DNA of 64,000 nt from Candidatus Obscuribacter sp. Lineage in GTDB: Bacteria > Cyanobacteriota > Vampirovibrionia > Obscuribacterales > Obscuribacteraceae. The translations under genes and the position numbers were made by a program. Of this stretch, positions 16,000 through 24,879 are shown piece by piece. Numbering within the stretch: the first letter of the stretch is position 1; every line of letters starts with the position of its first letter. The stretch is taken from contig JADYXQ010000074.1 in the NCBI GenBank assembly GCA_021772135.1, forward strand, positions 18,706 to 82,705, in the 5' to 3' direction. The notes beneath the pieces were generated by a model. The model saw only the letters and a list, made by a program, of their open reading frames with translations, ran no database searches and was not told the DNA's origin.

Positions 16000-17973
16000 A
16001 TGGCAAAACCGGGTGAAACTACCGAATATTCTGCATCGGCCAAGACTGATGCTGCCGCTGCACGCCCTGAGGGCGCTGTTGCCGCCGATCAGGCACAAAG
16101 CAAACTTAGTCAAGACGCCGCAGTGGGACAAAGCCAGGTAGTATCCGACCAGGCGGAAGGCCGGCGTACCACCACAGCAGACAACACTGTTCTCACTGCC
16201 GAACAGCTGAAAATGCTCGACTCATGGCGCGCCAACGAAAATGTCATTCGCAGCTTTAACATCAGCAACAGCACAGACGGTGGTGCCGAGATTCAAAACG
16301 GCGTCTACAAACTGACGGTAGAAGAATTAAAAAGGCAGGGCCTGGACAAGCAGGGCTGGGAAGCACTACCTGTTCAAGACAAGTCACCGCTCGACAAAAT
16401 CGGAGCCGATATTGTGCTGGTCAACAGAAAGACCGGCGACATTATTTTCATCGATCCGTCATCGCGCAGACTTGACCCGCGCACCGGCGAAACACTCAGA
16501 GCATCTGAAAGTTCTAAAAACAACGTACCGGCAATTCGCCAGGACGGCGTGGTAGACGCTATGGCCACCTGGTTCGACAAAATGAGCGGCAATCTTAGAA
16601 CCGATCATGAAAATCCGGTGATGCGTGACCGTGTCAAAACTTTTGCTGAAGATTTTCGTTTTCAAATCGCTGAACTGACTTCCAGACCAGCACCATTCAA
16701 TCTAAAGGATTTCCCGCTGCCATCGCCTCTGACCTATGCAAGGGTGCCTGACGGCAAAGGCGAGACCAATTCAAACCCTAAAGAAATTGCCGAAATTCAA
16801 GCGGTGAGTGCCTGGTCGAACGACAAGGCCAATGAGTTATCCCGCAATGGCGACTCGCGGTCGGCTTCAGACTACCGCTCTTTTGCTCATACCGTCGACC
16901 AGGCTCTTAGCTTCACCAAAAGAGAAAAATCAAGCAAATTCACTGAGGCTTTCCAACGAACCGCTAACAAAGTAATTATTGAAGACGCCATTGCTCAGGC
17001 TTATCCCAACCTTAACCTTAAACCAGCCGATGGAAAAGCCCACGTCAATTTAGGCGAAGGCAACCGCATTATGATCGACAAAAGCGGTCAACTTGTGGCT
17101 GAAGTAAAACCTGACGCTCATTCAGACGGCAAATATGTCGTCACCGGCGGTGATGCCGCTCAAGTATTCAGAGGCGAAGTCAATAAACTGGTGATGGTGC
17201 GTAATAACCCCGCCCGCTTGCAAGAATTCATCAGCACTCTTTCTGGTGGCATGCAAAAAAGAATTGAGCGGGGCGAAATTTCGGCCGTGAAAATTTTGCA
17301 GAAAATAGAAGAAAATCGCAATGCTTACTCGGCCGGTGGTGCCGGTGTTGAAAGGCCACTTTACGGTCGCGCGGTAGAACGCCTGGCCAGCGGCAAAGTG
17401 CCGTCTTTGCGCGGCATGGTTGAAGACGTGGTACCTAATGAAGTTAAAGTTGCCAAAGTCGAAGTAGTGGCAAAAGTTGAACCAAAAGTTGAACCAAAAG
17501 TATTACCCGAGCCTAAAAAAGAAGTTGTCGAGCCCGTTCGCGAAGTCAGAGAAACTCCGGTGGCCGCCAATAACAATGAAAAAAGTCGTTGGGACAAGCC
17601 CGCGCCAAACCTGGCCTCCCTGGATAAGGCGGCCACTAATACGTCTCAGACAGAAAAAAGTTTTGTCCCTCTTACCGCTTCTGAAGTGCAGAAGTTGCGC
17701 GAAGAGCGTATTGCTTTGCAAAAAAAAGGCCAGCTGACCCCGGAAGAAAATCATAAAATGCGAGCCTTGCAGTTTGCTGAAAGAGAGTTGACTAAGCCAG
17801 GCAATGAGCCCTGGAAATCAGATCTGATCAGTCACTTGCGTAAAACTATGCGGGGAGAAGCGCGCGGCGCCGCTCTCGGTGTAGCCATAATCGGCTCTGC
17901 CGCGCTCTCCTGGATTGGAGAGCACCAGGCACCTGGAGATCCGGTTAGAGCTAAATTCGGTGAAGTATGGTAG
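16000..17973 (+). CDS. Large unknown protein with KVEPK linker
   Basis: Not recognised; 657 residues. Order of parts: Ala/Gln-rich disordered N-terminus (1-70); a folded region at about 75-400 containing GADIVLVNRKTGDIIFIDPS near residue 133, which has a beta-hairpin resembling PD-(D/E)xK nuclease cores but lacks the final ExK; a repeated KVEPK/KVLPEPKKEV linker at about 480-510; and a helical end with one hydrophobic segment (GAALGVAIIGSAALSWI) near 628-644. No signal peptide. GAGGGCGGG just before the ATG is a strong ribosome site. The next large unknown gene begins ten bases after the stop, so the two are co-transcribed. Confidence 0.65.
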   Translation: MAKPGETTEYSASAKTDAAAARPEGAVAADQAQSKLSQDAAVGQSQVVSDQAEGRRTTTADNTVLTAEQLKMLDSWRANENVIRSFNISNSTDGGAEIQNGVYKLTVEELKRQGLDKQGWEALPVQDKSPLDKIGADIVLVNRKTGDIIFIDPSSRRLDPRTGETLRASESSKNNVPAIRQDGVVDAMATWFDKMSGNLRTDHENPVMRDRVKTFAEDFRFQIAELTSRPAPFNLKDFPLPSPLTYARVPDGKGETNSNPKEIAEIQAVSAWSNDKANELSRNGDSRSASDYRSFAHTVDQALSFTKREKSSKFTEAFQRTANKVIIEDAIAQAYPNLNLKPADGKAHVNLGEGNRIMIDKSGQLVAEVKPDAHSDGKYVVTGGDAAQVFRGEVNKLVMVRNNPARLQEFISTLSGGMQKRIERGEISAVKILQKIEENRNAYSAGGAGVERPLYGRAVERLASGKVPSLRGMVEDVVPNEVKVAKVEVVAKVEPKVEPKVLPEPKKEVVEPVREVRETPVAANNNEKSRWDKPAPNLASLDKAATNTSQTEKSFVPLTASEVQKLREERIALQKKGQLTPEENHKMRALQFAERELTKPGNEPWKSDLISHLRKTMRGEARGAALGVAIIGSAALSWIGEHQAPGDPVRAKFGEVW

Positions 17974-17983
17974 TCAGTAAATC

Positions 17984-19987
17984 ATGGTAGAAGGACGCGC
18001 CTTAAACACTGACGATAAAAGTGACAGCACTAAGTGTGCTGGCAACGCGCTGATTCACGAGGCCTTGTGCGGTAAACCAGCGAAAGACGAAGTCAAAACC
18101 GAAGTTAAAGCCGAACCTAAAACCGAACCCAAGCCTGAAGTTAAAGCCGAAGCAAAACCTGAAGCCAAGCCAGAAAATTCTCAAGCCGACGCCAAAGCCG
18201 AAAACGATCGCATGCGCCTCGGTTATGTGCAAATGACGTTGCACAATTTATTGCCGGCAGTGATGTCACCATCTAATAGTGGCGACGGCACAGCAAAGTT
18301 GGAGCCGAAGCAAGCAGCCGAGTTGAAAGCAAGACAAATAGAGATCAAAGCCGAACTGGCCAGAGGCGAGTTTGGCCCTGCCACAAGCAAAGCTTACGGC
18401 GAATATGTCGACTGGTTGCAAACCAAAGCGATGCCTGGAGAAGTCGCTCGCCTTAAGGCTTACGGTTTGCCCGCAGCAGACATAAAGAGCAATGAAGCAA
18501 AGCTGCCTTTGGACGGAAAAATTGATCTGAAGATCAATCCCAAAAGTCCTCCTGATGATAATCAGATGATGCGCTTGGATGCCGCCATTGAATGGGTGCA
18601 GCGTTCAGAAATGCGCATCAAGCCACTAGAGACAGCTCTTCTGCAAAGCGTAGACGGTCAGCTCACCGCCACTATCCGGCAAAACGGGTTGCCCAAAGGC
18701 TGGACTGAAAATGCCGACAGCGATCGTAACGCCTGGCGAGCGGCCACTGGCAAGCTTGTCAACACAGCTCTAAGTGCACGCACATATATAGAAGTTATTG
18801 ACGAACTGAATAAAGCTACAGACAGCAAATTTGCTAACACCACCCCTGGTGGCGCTAAAATCGAGCGCGATCAGCAAGGCAAAATCACTCGCATCGACTT
18901 AAACTTGCCTCAGCACTGGGATCTAAACGCTTCTGAGAAGAAGCACATGGATTCTATGGATAAATGGATCATCGACCGCAAAGTTGAATTGCAACCGGTT
19001 TTGACACAATTGCGCACTTTCGATAAACGGCCTGAGCGGGCCATAAACTGGGGCGATACCGAGTTGCGCGGCATGCAAGGAAGGTTTGATGCTGACGGCA
19101 ATCTTTTAGGTCTGGCAGCTAAAGGCAGCCCCGTTAAAAGTGGCGAGAATTTACGCGACATCAACCTTTTAGAGAGCCGCTTCCACATCACTGAAAAAGA
19201 CAATAAAATAGTAGTCACTCAAGAAATTCAGGCACAAGAAGCTCAGTGGTGGAGCTACCAGAATATGGTGGGCGTGGACAATGTGGGCAAAAAGCTCACT
19301 ATTCAACGCACCTTTGATCCGGGTCAACAAGTTGTCGTTCGCACTACAGATGGTTACGAGACCATGAAGGCACAAGATCTGAGCAGCTACAGACGCTGGG
19401 AGATGACCAAGCATTTCGGCGAAAAAGGTTTGATGACTGCGCTCGATGTGGGCATGGTGGCAACAGGCACCATTGAGGTGGCGGCCGCATTTAAAGCAGC
19501 ACGGGTGGCTCAAGTAGCCGGCGAGCTGGCTCTTAAAACCGGCGTCGAGCAGAACTTAACTAAACAAGTTTTAAAAGGTTCGCTCCGTGCCACTGTCGGC
19601 GGTACTGGCATTTTCAACAATGCCGGAGCCCGCGAATCAGATGCCGGTCAATATGTGAACACCGCACGCTCAGTATATTTCCTCACAGATGTCAGTGTCG
19701 GTCTGGCCGCCGGTGGCTGGAAAGCACTGCGCGGTGCCAAAGGCGGTTTGGAATTCGCTCCTAAAGGTCTGGCTGGGCTCGAAGCCGGTAGCACCGCAGA
19801 AAAAGTCTACAAAGGCACTCACGGAGTTTTTAAAGCTTCAGAGCTAGGTTTTGTGCCGCTGGTCACTTCTGACATTTACCATCAAGTCAATAAACTTAAA
19901 GACGATAAGTCTGCCCACATCAAGCGAGCTGCCATTCTCGACGCGCTCGAAAATGCCGGCAGCGAAGAAGCTCTGGAGAATCGCTAG
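17984..19987 (+). CDS. Large unknown protein with KAEPKTEPK linker
   Basis: Not recognised; 667 residues, second gene of an operon. The N-terminus has two Cys and then a Lys/Pro/Glu repeat (VKTEVKAEPKTEPKPEVKAE and similar) to about residue 65. Residues 80-480 are predicted helical and soluble. Residues about 485-620 are Ala/Gly-rich and moderately hydrophobic (ALDVGMVATGTIEVAAAFKA, SVYFLTDVSVGLAAGGWKAL), which may be amphipathic or membrane-associating helices. The linker type matches that in the preceding gene and in the C39-like peptidase at 55.6 kb, so these three may belong to one class of envelope-associated proteins. No enzymatic motif is visible. Confidence 0.65.
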   Translation: MVEGRALNTDDKSDSTKCAGNALIHEALCGKPAKDEVKTEVKAEPKTEPKPEVKAEAKPEAKPENSQADAKAENDRMRLGYVQMTLHNLLPAVMSPSNSGDGTAKLEPKQAAELKARQIEIKAELARGEFGPATSKAYGEYVDWLQTKAMPGEVARLKAYGLPAADIKSNEAKLPLDGKIDLKINPKSPPDDNQMMRLDAAIEWVQRSEMRIKPLETALLQSVDGQLTATIRQNGLPKGWTENADSDRNAWRAATGKLVNTALSARTYIEVIDELNKATDSKFANTTPGGAKIERDQQGKITRIDLNLPQHWDLNASEKKHMDSMDKWIIDRKVELQPVLTQLRTFDKRPERAINWGDTELRGMQGRFDADGNLLGLAAKGSPVKSGENLRDINLLESRFHITEKDNKIVVTQEIQAQEAQWWSYQNMVGVDNVGKKLTIQRTFDPGQQVVVRTTDGYETMKAQDLSSYRRWEMTKHFGEKGLMTALDVGMVATGTIEVAAAFKAARVAQVAGELALKTGVEQNLTKQVLKGSLRATVGGTGIFNNAGARESDAGQYVNTARSVYFLTDVSVGLAAGGWKALRGAKGGLEFAPKGLAGLEAGSTAEKVYKGTHGVFKASELGFVPLVTSDIYHQVNKLKDDKSAHIKRAAILDALENAGSEEALENR

Positions 19988-19991
19988 TAAT

Positions 19992-20078
19992 ATGGAGCGC
20001 CTATATTCTATCGCCAAAGCCCTGATCTTGATTTTGATAGTGGCTGTGGTACTGGTTTATCAAGTAATGGCGAAATAG
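19992..20078 (+). CDS. 28-residue single-helix membrane peptide
   Basis: An ATG four bases after the preceding stop encodes MERLYSIAKALILILIVAVV followed by LVYQVMAK. This is a positively charged turn plus one transmembrane helix, typical of bacterial small membrane proteins. A possible ribosome site GGAG is 15 bases upstream, which is long, so expression would rely on coupling to the preceding gene. It could be a chance ORF, but the hydrophobic pattern and position are suggestive. Confidence 0.45.
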   Translation: MERLYSIAKALILILIVAVVLVYQVMAK

Positions 20079-20106
20079 ATTTGGATTCAAACTGAAACTA
20101 ATTATC

Positions 20107-21174
20107 CTAGCCCATGCCGCCCGGCGGAACATGAGGTGTGTCAGGACGATTGGACGAATTTGGAATTGGCGGCAACCGGCTTTCTATTTCTTTCATATCG
20201 GGCAGTTTAAACATGCCGGTAGTCTGCTGACGAACTCCCTGACCTTTCGGCACGATGCCTTTGACGATTGCCACTGAGCAATAACCATGAACAGCCACAG
20301 CGTGTGAAACACTGCCTAGAAACAGCTTGGTCAAGCCGGTGCGACCATGCGATCCCATCACAATCAAATCGGCTCCCCAGGCTCCGGCAATGTGCAAAAT
20401 CACTTCTCGCGGATCGCCTTCGCCAACTTGTGTCGTCACTCTTCCCGGTCCGACATAATCAACAAAATCAGCTGCCATTTCTTCCAACTCGGCTCGAGCC
20501 ATAGCATGCAGCGAATCGTGCTCACGCGATAGGCTACCGGCACGCACAGCGCTCTCTGCCGAAGTAAAAGAATCGGTCAGAGCATTGACAACAGTTATTA
20601 GTTTGAAGCGGGTGTCGGCTGGCCAGTTCAAAGTTTTGGCCCAGGCCAGCGCCGCTTTTGAATAAGGCGAATTGTCCAGTGTAATCAGCACGTTTTTAAA
20701 ACCGCTGGCTAAACTGGGAGCAGCATTGGGTGCTTCTGTAGCTTCGCTTTTAACAATCACTACCGGGCACTGGCCTTGCATCAGTACCGCTTGCGACACA
20801 CTGCCGAGTAACATCAGCTCCATGCCGCGATGACCGCGGGACCCCATCAAAATCATATCGGCGGCATTTTCTTTAGCGCCATTCAATATTTCAGATTTGG
20901 GGTCGCCCTGAGCGGTTTCAAAAGTAACTCGACAGCCCCGTAGTTTGGACTGCAATTGAGCGGCCATTTTCTCTAGCGACTGACTGGCAGAAGCCGCAAC
21001 CTCGGCACTGGGAGTCTGGTCTACCGGCTTGCGGCCAAAAGGCATAGCATTCTCGGCCTGCTTGAGCACCGTGAACAAAACAATTTCAGTACCTTCGGCC
21101 CACTTAAAGCTGCCTAAAGCGTCTAATGCGGCTTCTGAATGAGCTGAACCGTCTACAGCGGCTAATATTTTCAT
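20107..21174 (-). CDS. Tandem universal stress protein
   Basis: Two UspA domains in one chain: residues 1-148 and 163-310. Each ends with the ATP-binding signature G-x2-G-x9-G-S: GSRGHRGMELMLLGSVSQAV near residue 112 and GSHGRTGLTKLFLGSVSHAV near 273. Both copies keep the glycine loop, so both probably bind ATP. The C-terminal 45 residues are a Pro-rich tail. UspA proteins accumulate under starvation and oxidative stress. GGAG precedes the ATG by six bases. An ACAT microsatellite starts 23 bp upstream of the ATG, so its length could alter expression. Confidence 0.92.
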   Translation of the reverse strand: MKILAAVDGSAHSEAALDALGSFKWAEGTEIVLFTVLKQAENAMPFGRKPVDQTPSAEVAASASQSLEKMAAQLQSKLRGCRVTFETAQGDPKSEILNGAKENAADMILMGSRGHRGMELMLLGSVSQAVLMQGQCPVVIVKSEATEAPNAAPSLASGFKNVLITLDNSPYSKAALAWAKTLNWPADTRFKLITVVNALTDSFTSAESAVRAGSLSREHDSLHAMARAELEEMAADFVDYVGPGRVTTQVGEGDPREVILHIAGAWGADLIVMGSHGRTGLTKLFLGSVSHAVAVHGYCSVAIVKGIVPKGQGVRQQTTGMFKLPDMKEIESRLPPIPNSSNRPDTPHVPPGGMG

Positions 21175-21196
21175 GAAACTCCGGGCCCACTAATGA

Positions 21197-21224
21197 ACAT
21201 ACATACATACATACATACATACAT
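21197..21224. repeat. (ACAT)7 tetranucleotide microsatellite
   Basis: Seven exact copies of ACAT, followed by an imperfect GCATAC. It is in the intergenic region between the divergent universal stress protein gene (start 21174) and the lipoprotein gene (start 21366), close enough to the former to lie in its leader or promoter. Confidence 0.9.
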
Positions 21225-21324
21225 GCATACTCGACGAGTATACCGTCAAAGAAAGGTATCTAATTTCAGCCAAACTGCCCAACCAGAAAAGAATCATGTA
21301 TATCGCCAGCTTAGCCCGCTGGAG

Positions 21325-21346
21325 TTGTTATAGTACATAATAACAA
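21325..21346. promoter_or_regulatory. Inverted repeat upstream of lipoprotein gene
   Basis: TTGTTAT and ATAACAA flank eight bases, giving a 22-bp site with dyad symmetry that ends 19 bases before the ATG at 21366. Its size suits a dimeric regulator. The downstream operon encodes an Lrp-type regulator, which could bind here; that link is inference. The same bases include TATAGT, a possible -10 box. Confidence 0.4.
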
Positions 21347-21365
21347 TGACGGGGGTTCTAAACAA

Positions 21366-22202
21366 ATGAAACGCTGGCAATCTCTCACAGTAGTGTTCGG
21401 TCTGGCCGTTCTGGGTGGCGCTTCGGTTAGCCTGAGCGGATGTTCTACAACATCTAAGAGTGTTAAAGAACATTATGTATCGGCTGAAATTGAGGGTACG
21501 GCTCAGAAAATCAATTTAGATGAAGTTCAGAAAGCCTTTTTTGAAACCAAGGGCGACAAAGATTTCAACAGCAAAATGGCTGACTTCGAAAAACGTGTCA
21601 ACGAAATTTATGACGGCGAAGGAGTTGTAGCGCTAGATGCCACTCACGAAAACGACCGCCTTACTGTAATCGGCTATATTGACAAAGACAAAAAACCTGG
21701 ATTTCAAACCGGCGACGACAAGCTCTTTGCAATCGAGCAGACAGGCGCTGTAGTCAATAACGAGTTGCCTTATCGCGTGGCCGGCCATGATGGCAGACCA
21801 TATTACGAAGGGCATCGCAGCATTCTCGACAATCCTTTCGTGCAAATGATGGTGATGTCGCACATGATGAATAGCTGGGGTGGTCGCTACCACACGCCTT
21901 ATTCAAACTATGGCGGCCTCATGGGCAATCGCAACACCTGGCGCCAGAGCCCACAATATACGCAACAAAAAACTGCCAATCAGGGTTTCTTCTCGCGCTT
22001 TAAAACAAAAGCCGGCGGTGGACTGACCAGCAAAACCGGTTTCGGTTCAGGTACATTCACCAATAGCAGTGCCACAAGCAAAAGAAGCTGGGGCGGTCTC
22101 AGTGGCTCGTCTCCCAGTTCCTCCACGAACTCCGGCTGGGGCGGTAGACGTTCTTCCGGATTCTCCATGGGTTCACGCGGATGGGGCGGACGCAGACGCT
22201 AA
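21366..22202 (+). CDS. Lipoprotein with Gly/Ser/Arg-rich tail
   Basis: MKRWQSLTVVFGLAVLGGAS is followed by VSLSGC, a lipobox with Cys at residue 27. Residues 30-140 are a mixed alpha/beta region (SAEIEGTAQKINLDEVQKAF, RLTVIGYIDKDKKPGFQTGD). Residues about 155-278 are low complexity, rich in Gly, Ser, Trp and Arg (KRSWGGLSGSS, SRGWGGRRR). No family recognised; a surface-exposed lipoprotein is likely. Its stop overlaps the next start as TAATG at 22200-22204, so the two are translationally coupled and form the head of a four-gene operon ending with an aminotransferase. Confidence 0.7.
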   Translation: MKRWQSLTVVFGLAVLGGASVSLSGCSTTSKSVKEHYVSAEIEGTAQKINLDEVQKAFFETKGDKDFNSKMADFEKRVNEIYDGEGVVALDATHENDRLTVIGYIDKDKKPGFQTGDDKLFAIEQTGAVVNNELPYRVAGHDGRPYYEGHRSILDNPFVQMMVMSHMMNSWGGRYHTPYSNYGGLMGNRNTWRQSPQYTQQKTANQGFFSRFKTKAGGGLTSKTGFGSGTFTNSSATSKRSWGGLSGSSPSSSTNSGWGGRRSSGFSMGSRGWGGRRR

Positions 22203-23185
22203 TGAATTATTTATTGCGAGTTTCTGACCATTTGAATCAGCATCTGGTGGTGCTCACATTGGATGATCGCATCGTGCGCCAACCGGCAGTAGACATCGTT
22301 TTTGAAATTCTTGGTGCTCAGTCGCCTGAAGAATTAGTTGAAGCGGGTCGCCTGCCGGAAGGTCAGCTCGATGATCTGCGCGCCTTGCAGAATCTTATAT
22401 TTGATCGCGACAATGACGGCATTTTTATCTCCAATACCATTGACCTCAAAGCCAATAATGAAGAGCTTGATCCTGAGGCACCACTTGCTCAGGCTTTCGT
22501 CTCTTCAGAGAGAGATTCTATTAAATACATGCGCTGCGATCTGGTGGTCATAGATAAAAAGGCACCAGAGAAAAACTCAGCTAACGGCAGCCAGAAGCAA
22601 GAATCGGGGCCGGCTAAGCTCGATGCCGCCGCCAATATGGCAAAACAAATCGAAGACTACAGTCGGGTTTTATTCTTGCACCAGATTAGTGTAGGCACCC
22701 AAATTGATGTCACTAAAGATTATGCCGAACTGGTTGACGTAATCGCCTGGGCCGAACGAGAAGCACTAATTGAAATAGACGTCAACAAAGCAGCCTATAA
22801 GTTGACTGAAAAAGGCAAGCGCACCCATGATTCGTATATCGCGGAAGCCCAAGACCTGATCAAGCGTTTTGATATTTACGGCGACGTCGATGTAGATGCC
22901 TCTGGTGTGGCCAGATTCGATACCAATTTAGGCCGCGATTTGCGAGTGGCCGCTTTTGAAACTGAAGGCGTTGACCCTTTTCGCGCGCGTTTTTTACTGG
23001 GGCTCAATGACGGCGAATGGGACAAACTCGATAGCTGGATGGATAAATTTGAAAGTGCCGACTGGTACGGTGAAATTTTTGCACCAGTAGAAAAAGCAGC
23101 AAGCATTGAAGAAATTGGTGAAAGCAAATTGCAAAAGATCATAGAACAAGGCAAAGCGGCATTGAGACTCGATCAATCAAGATGA
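22202..23185 (+). CDS. Unknown cytoplasmic protein coupled to Lrp regulator
   Basis: Not recognised; 327 residues. The start ATG at 22202 overlaps the previous stop. The protein has an acidic first half with RDNDGIFISNTIDLKANNEE, a Ser/Gln linker near residue 125, and a helical second half (DYAELVDVIAWAEREALIEI, AAYKLTEKGKRTHDSYIAEA) that looks like a winged-helix module. It ends FESADWYGEIFAP and a short helix. Its last bases overlap the start of the Lrp-family gene (ATGA at 23182-23185). That placement suggests a regulatory or adaptor role, but no function can be assigned. Confidence 0.6.
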   Translation: MNYLLRVSDHLNQHLVVLTLDDRIVRQPAVDIVFEILGAQSPEELVEAGRLPEGQLDDLRALQNLIFDRDNDGIFISNTIDLKANNEELDPEAPLAQAFVSSERDSIKYMRCDLVVIDKKAPEKNSANGSQKQESGPAKLDAAANMAKQIEDYSRVLFLHQISVGTQIDVTKDYAELVDVIAWAEREALIEIDVNKAAYKLTEKGKRTHDSYIAEAQDLIKRFDIYGDVDVDASGVARFDTNLGRDLRVAAFETEGVDPFRARFLLGLNDGEWDKLDSWMDKFESADWYGEIFAPVEKAASIEEIGESKLQKIIEQGKAALRLDQSR

Positions 23186-23676
23186 AAGACCAAGAACCTT
23201 GCGAAATTCTTTCCATTCTAGCCAGAGATGGCCGCACCACTGCTGAGACCATTGCCAAGTTAACAGGCAAGAACATTGATGAAATCAAAAGCTCTATTGA
23301 GCAGTATGAAAATGAAGGCGTGATCAAACGCTATAACGCTGTTATTGATTGGGATAAAGCCGGTTTTGACAAAGTCACCGCCTTTATCGACGTTAAAGTT
23401 GTGCCGGCTCGCGACGTTGGTTTTGACGCAATAGCCGCTCGCATTGCTCGTTTTCCTGAAGTCAAAAGCGTCTGGTTGGTTTCAGGCGGCAGCGATTTAC
23501 GCGTGATTGTCGAATCAGTAAACTTAAAAGTGCTGGCTAATTTCGTGGCCGAAAAGCTAGCCACTATTCATGGTGTCACAGGCACTGTTACTCACTTTTT
23601 ACTGAGACGCTACAAAGAAGACGACGTACTCTATCTAGAAGCTGAAAGCAACGAGCGATTAGTGATCGCGCCCTAA
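23182..23676 (+). CDS. Lrp/AsnC-family transcriptional regulator
   Basis: Residues 1-55 form the helix-turn-helix (CEILSILARDGRTTAETIAK, EYENEGVIKRYNAVIDWDKAG type wing), and residues 65-160 the RAM/AsnC ligand-binding domain (VTAFIDVKVVPARDVGFDAI, PEVKSVWLVSGGSDLRVIVE). These are dimeric or octameric regulators that sense amino acids. The gene overlaps the preceding one by four bases and lies 24 bp before an aminotransferase. An Lrp regulator next to a PatA/AlaT-type aminotransferase is an arrangement I know from other bacteria, which suggests the regulator controls this amino-acid step. Confidence 0.9.
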   Translation: MKDQEPCEILSILARDGRTTAETIAKLTGKNIDEIKSSIEQYENEGVIKRYNAVIDWDKAGFDKVTAFIDVKVVPARDVGFDAIAARIARFPEVKSVWLVSGGSDLRVIVESVNLKVLANFVAEKLATIHGVTGTVTHFLLRRYKEDDVLYLEAESNERLVIAP

Positions 23677-23700
23677 ACAAATTCAGAAATCATCAGGTGT

Positions 23701-24879
23701 ATGGCAGCTTTAAAGCCTATAGCAAAAATAGCCGGCCAGTTGCCTGTATCAGGTATCAGACGTTTTTTTGATATAGCGGCTTCAATGCAAGATGTAATTT
23801 CGCTTGGTGTGGGCGAACCAGATTTCGTCACACCCTGGCAAATCAGAGAAGCGGCCATCTATTCTTTAGAACGTGGGCAGACTTCTTATACTTCCAACTG
23901 GGGTCTGATTGAACTGCGCCGCGAGATTGGCGCTTATTTGCAAAAGCGATATAAGGTCGCCTATCGCCCAGAAGATCAAATTCTCATTACTGTGGGAGTT
24001 TCAGAGGGCCTAGATATTGCCTTGCGCACTATTCTTGATCCTGGTGATGAAGTGCTGGTGCCTGAGCCTTGTTATGTTTCTTACAAACCCTGTGTCAGTC
24101 TGGCCGGCGGTGTGCCTGTGGCGGTTGAAACCAATGCAGTAGACAATTTCGCTATAGATGTAGACCGTTTGCGCGCGCAGCTAACCAGCCGAACAAAAGC
24201 TATTTTAATCGGATATCCGTCTAACCCCACCGGCGTCACCATGCCTCGATCTGTCTTGCAGGACGTGGTGCGCTTTGCCGAAGAAAACGGCCTTTATATT
24301 CTTAGCGACGAAATTTATGATCGTTTGATTTACGATGGCGAACACACCTGCGTGCCGTCGCTTGCCGGCGCTTACGAACGGACAATTTTATTCAACGGTT
24401 TTTCTAAAGCCTACGCCATGACCGGATGGCGTATCGGATACGTCTGCGGACCAGCTGAAATCATGGCGACGATGATGAAAATTCATTCTTACACCATGCT
24501 CTGTGCGCCGATTACCGGTCAGAAAGCGGCCCTGGAAGCGATTAAGAGCGCTGAGCCGCATGTGCTCGATATGGTCAGTCAATACGGCCAGAGACGCAAA
24601 GTGATGGTGGATGGTTTTAACTCTATCGGTTTACATTGCCACATGCCTCAGGGTGCATTTTATGCATTTCCCAGTGTCGCTGCCACCGGCCTCAGTGCCG
24701 AAGACTTTGCCGAAAGATTACTATTCGAACAACATGTAGCAGTAGTACCAGGCACTGCATTTGGTGCAGGTGGCGCCGGTCACATAAGATGCAGTTACGC
24801 TACTTCTGTAGAAAAAATCGAGCTGGCATTGACAAGAATAAAGTCATTCGTCGAACAATTACCCAAACCGACTACCTGA
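23701..24879 (+). CDS. PLP-dependent class I/II aminotransferase
   Basis: Fold-type I aminotransferase of the aspartate/alanine group, 392 residues, full length. Landmarks in order: GVGEPDFVTPWQIREA near residue 37; the cofactor-holding PSNPTGVTMP near 172; SDEIYDRLIYDG near 203; the PLP-binding Lys in FNGFSKAYAMTGWRIGYVCG near 237; and the substrate-carboxylate Arg in GHIRCSYA near 362. It would transfer an amino group between an amino acid and a 2-oxo acid; the exact substrates cannot be told. AGGTGT directly precedes the ATG. It is the last gene of the Lrp operon and overlaps the convergent gene by 8 bp. Confidence 0.92.
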   Translation: MAALKPIAKIAGQLPVSGIRRFFDIAASMQDVISLGVGEPDFVTPWQIREAAIYSLERGQTSYTSNWGLIELRREIGAYLQKRYKVAYRPEDQILITVGVSEGLDIALRTILDPGDEVLVPEPCYVSYKPCVSLAGGVPVAVETNAVDNFAIDVDRLRAQLTSRTKAILIGYPSNPTGVTMPRSVLQDVVRFAEENGLYILSDEIYDRLIYDGEHTCVPSLAGAYERTILFNGFSKAYAMTGWRIGYVCGPAEIMATMMKIHSYTMLCAPITGQKAALEAIKSAEPHVLDMVSQYGQRRKVMVDGFNSIGLHCHMPQGAFYAFPSVAATGLSAEDFAERLLFEQHVAVVPGTAFGAGGAGHIRCSYATSVEKIELALTRIKSFVEQLPKPTT

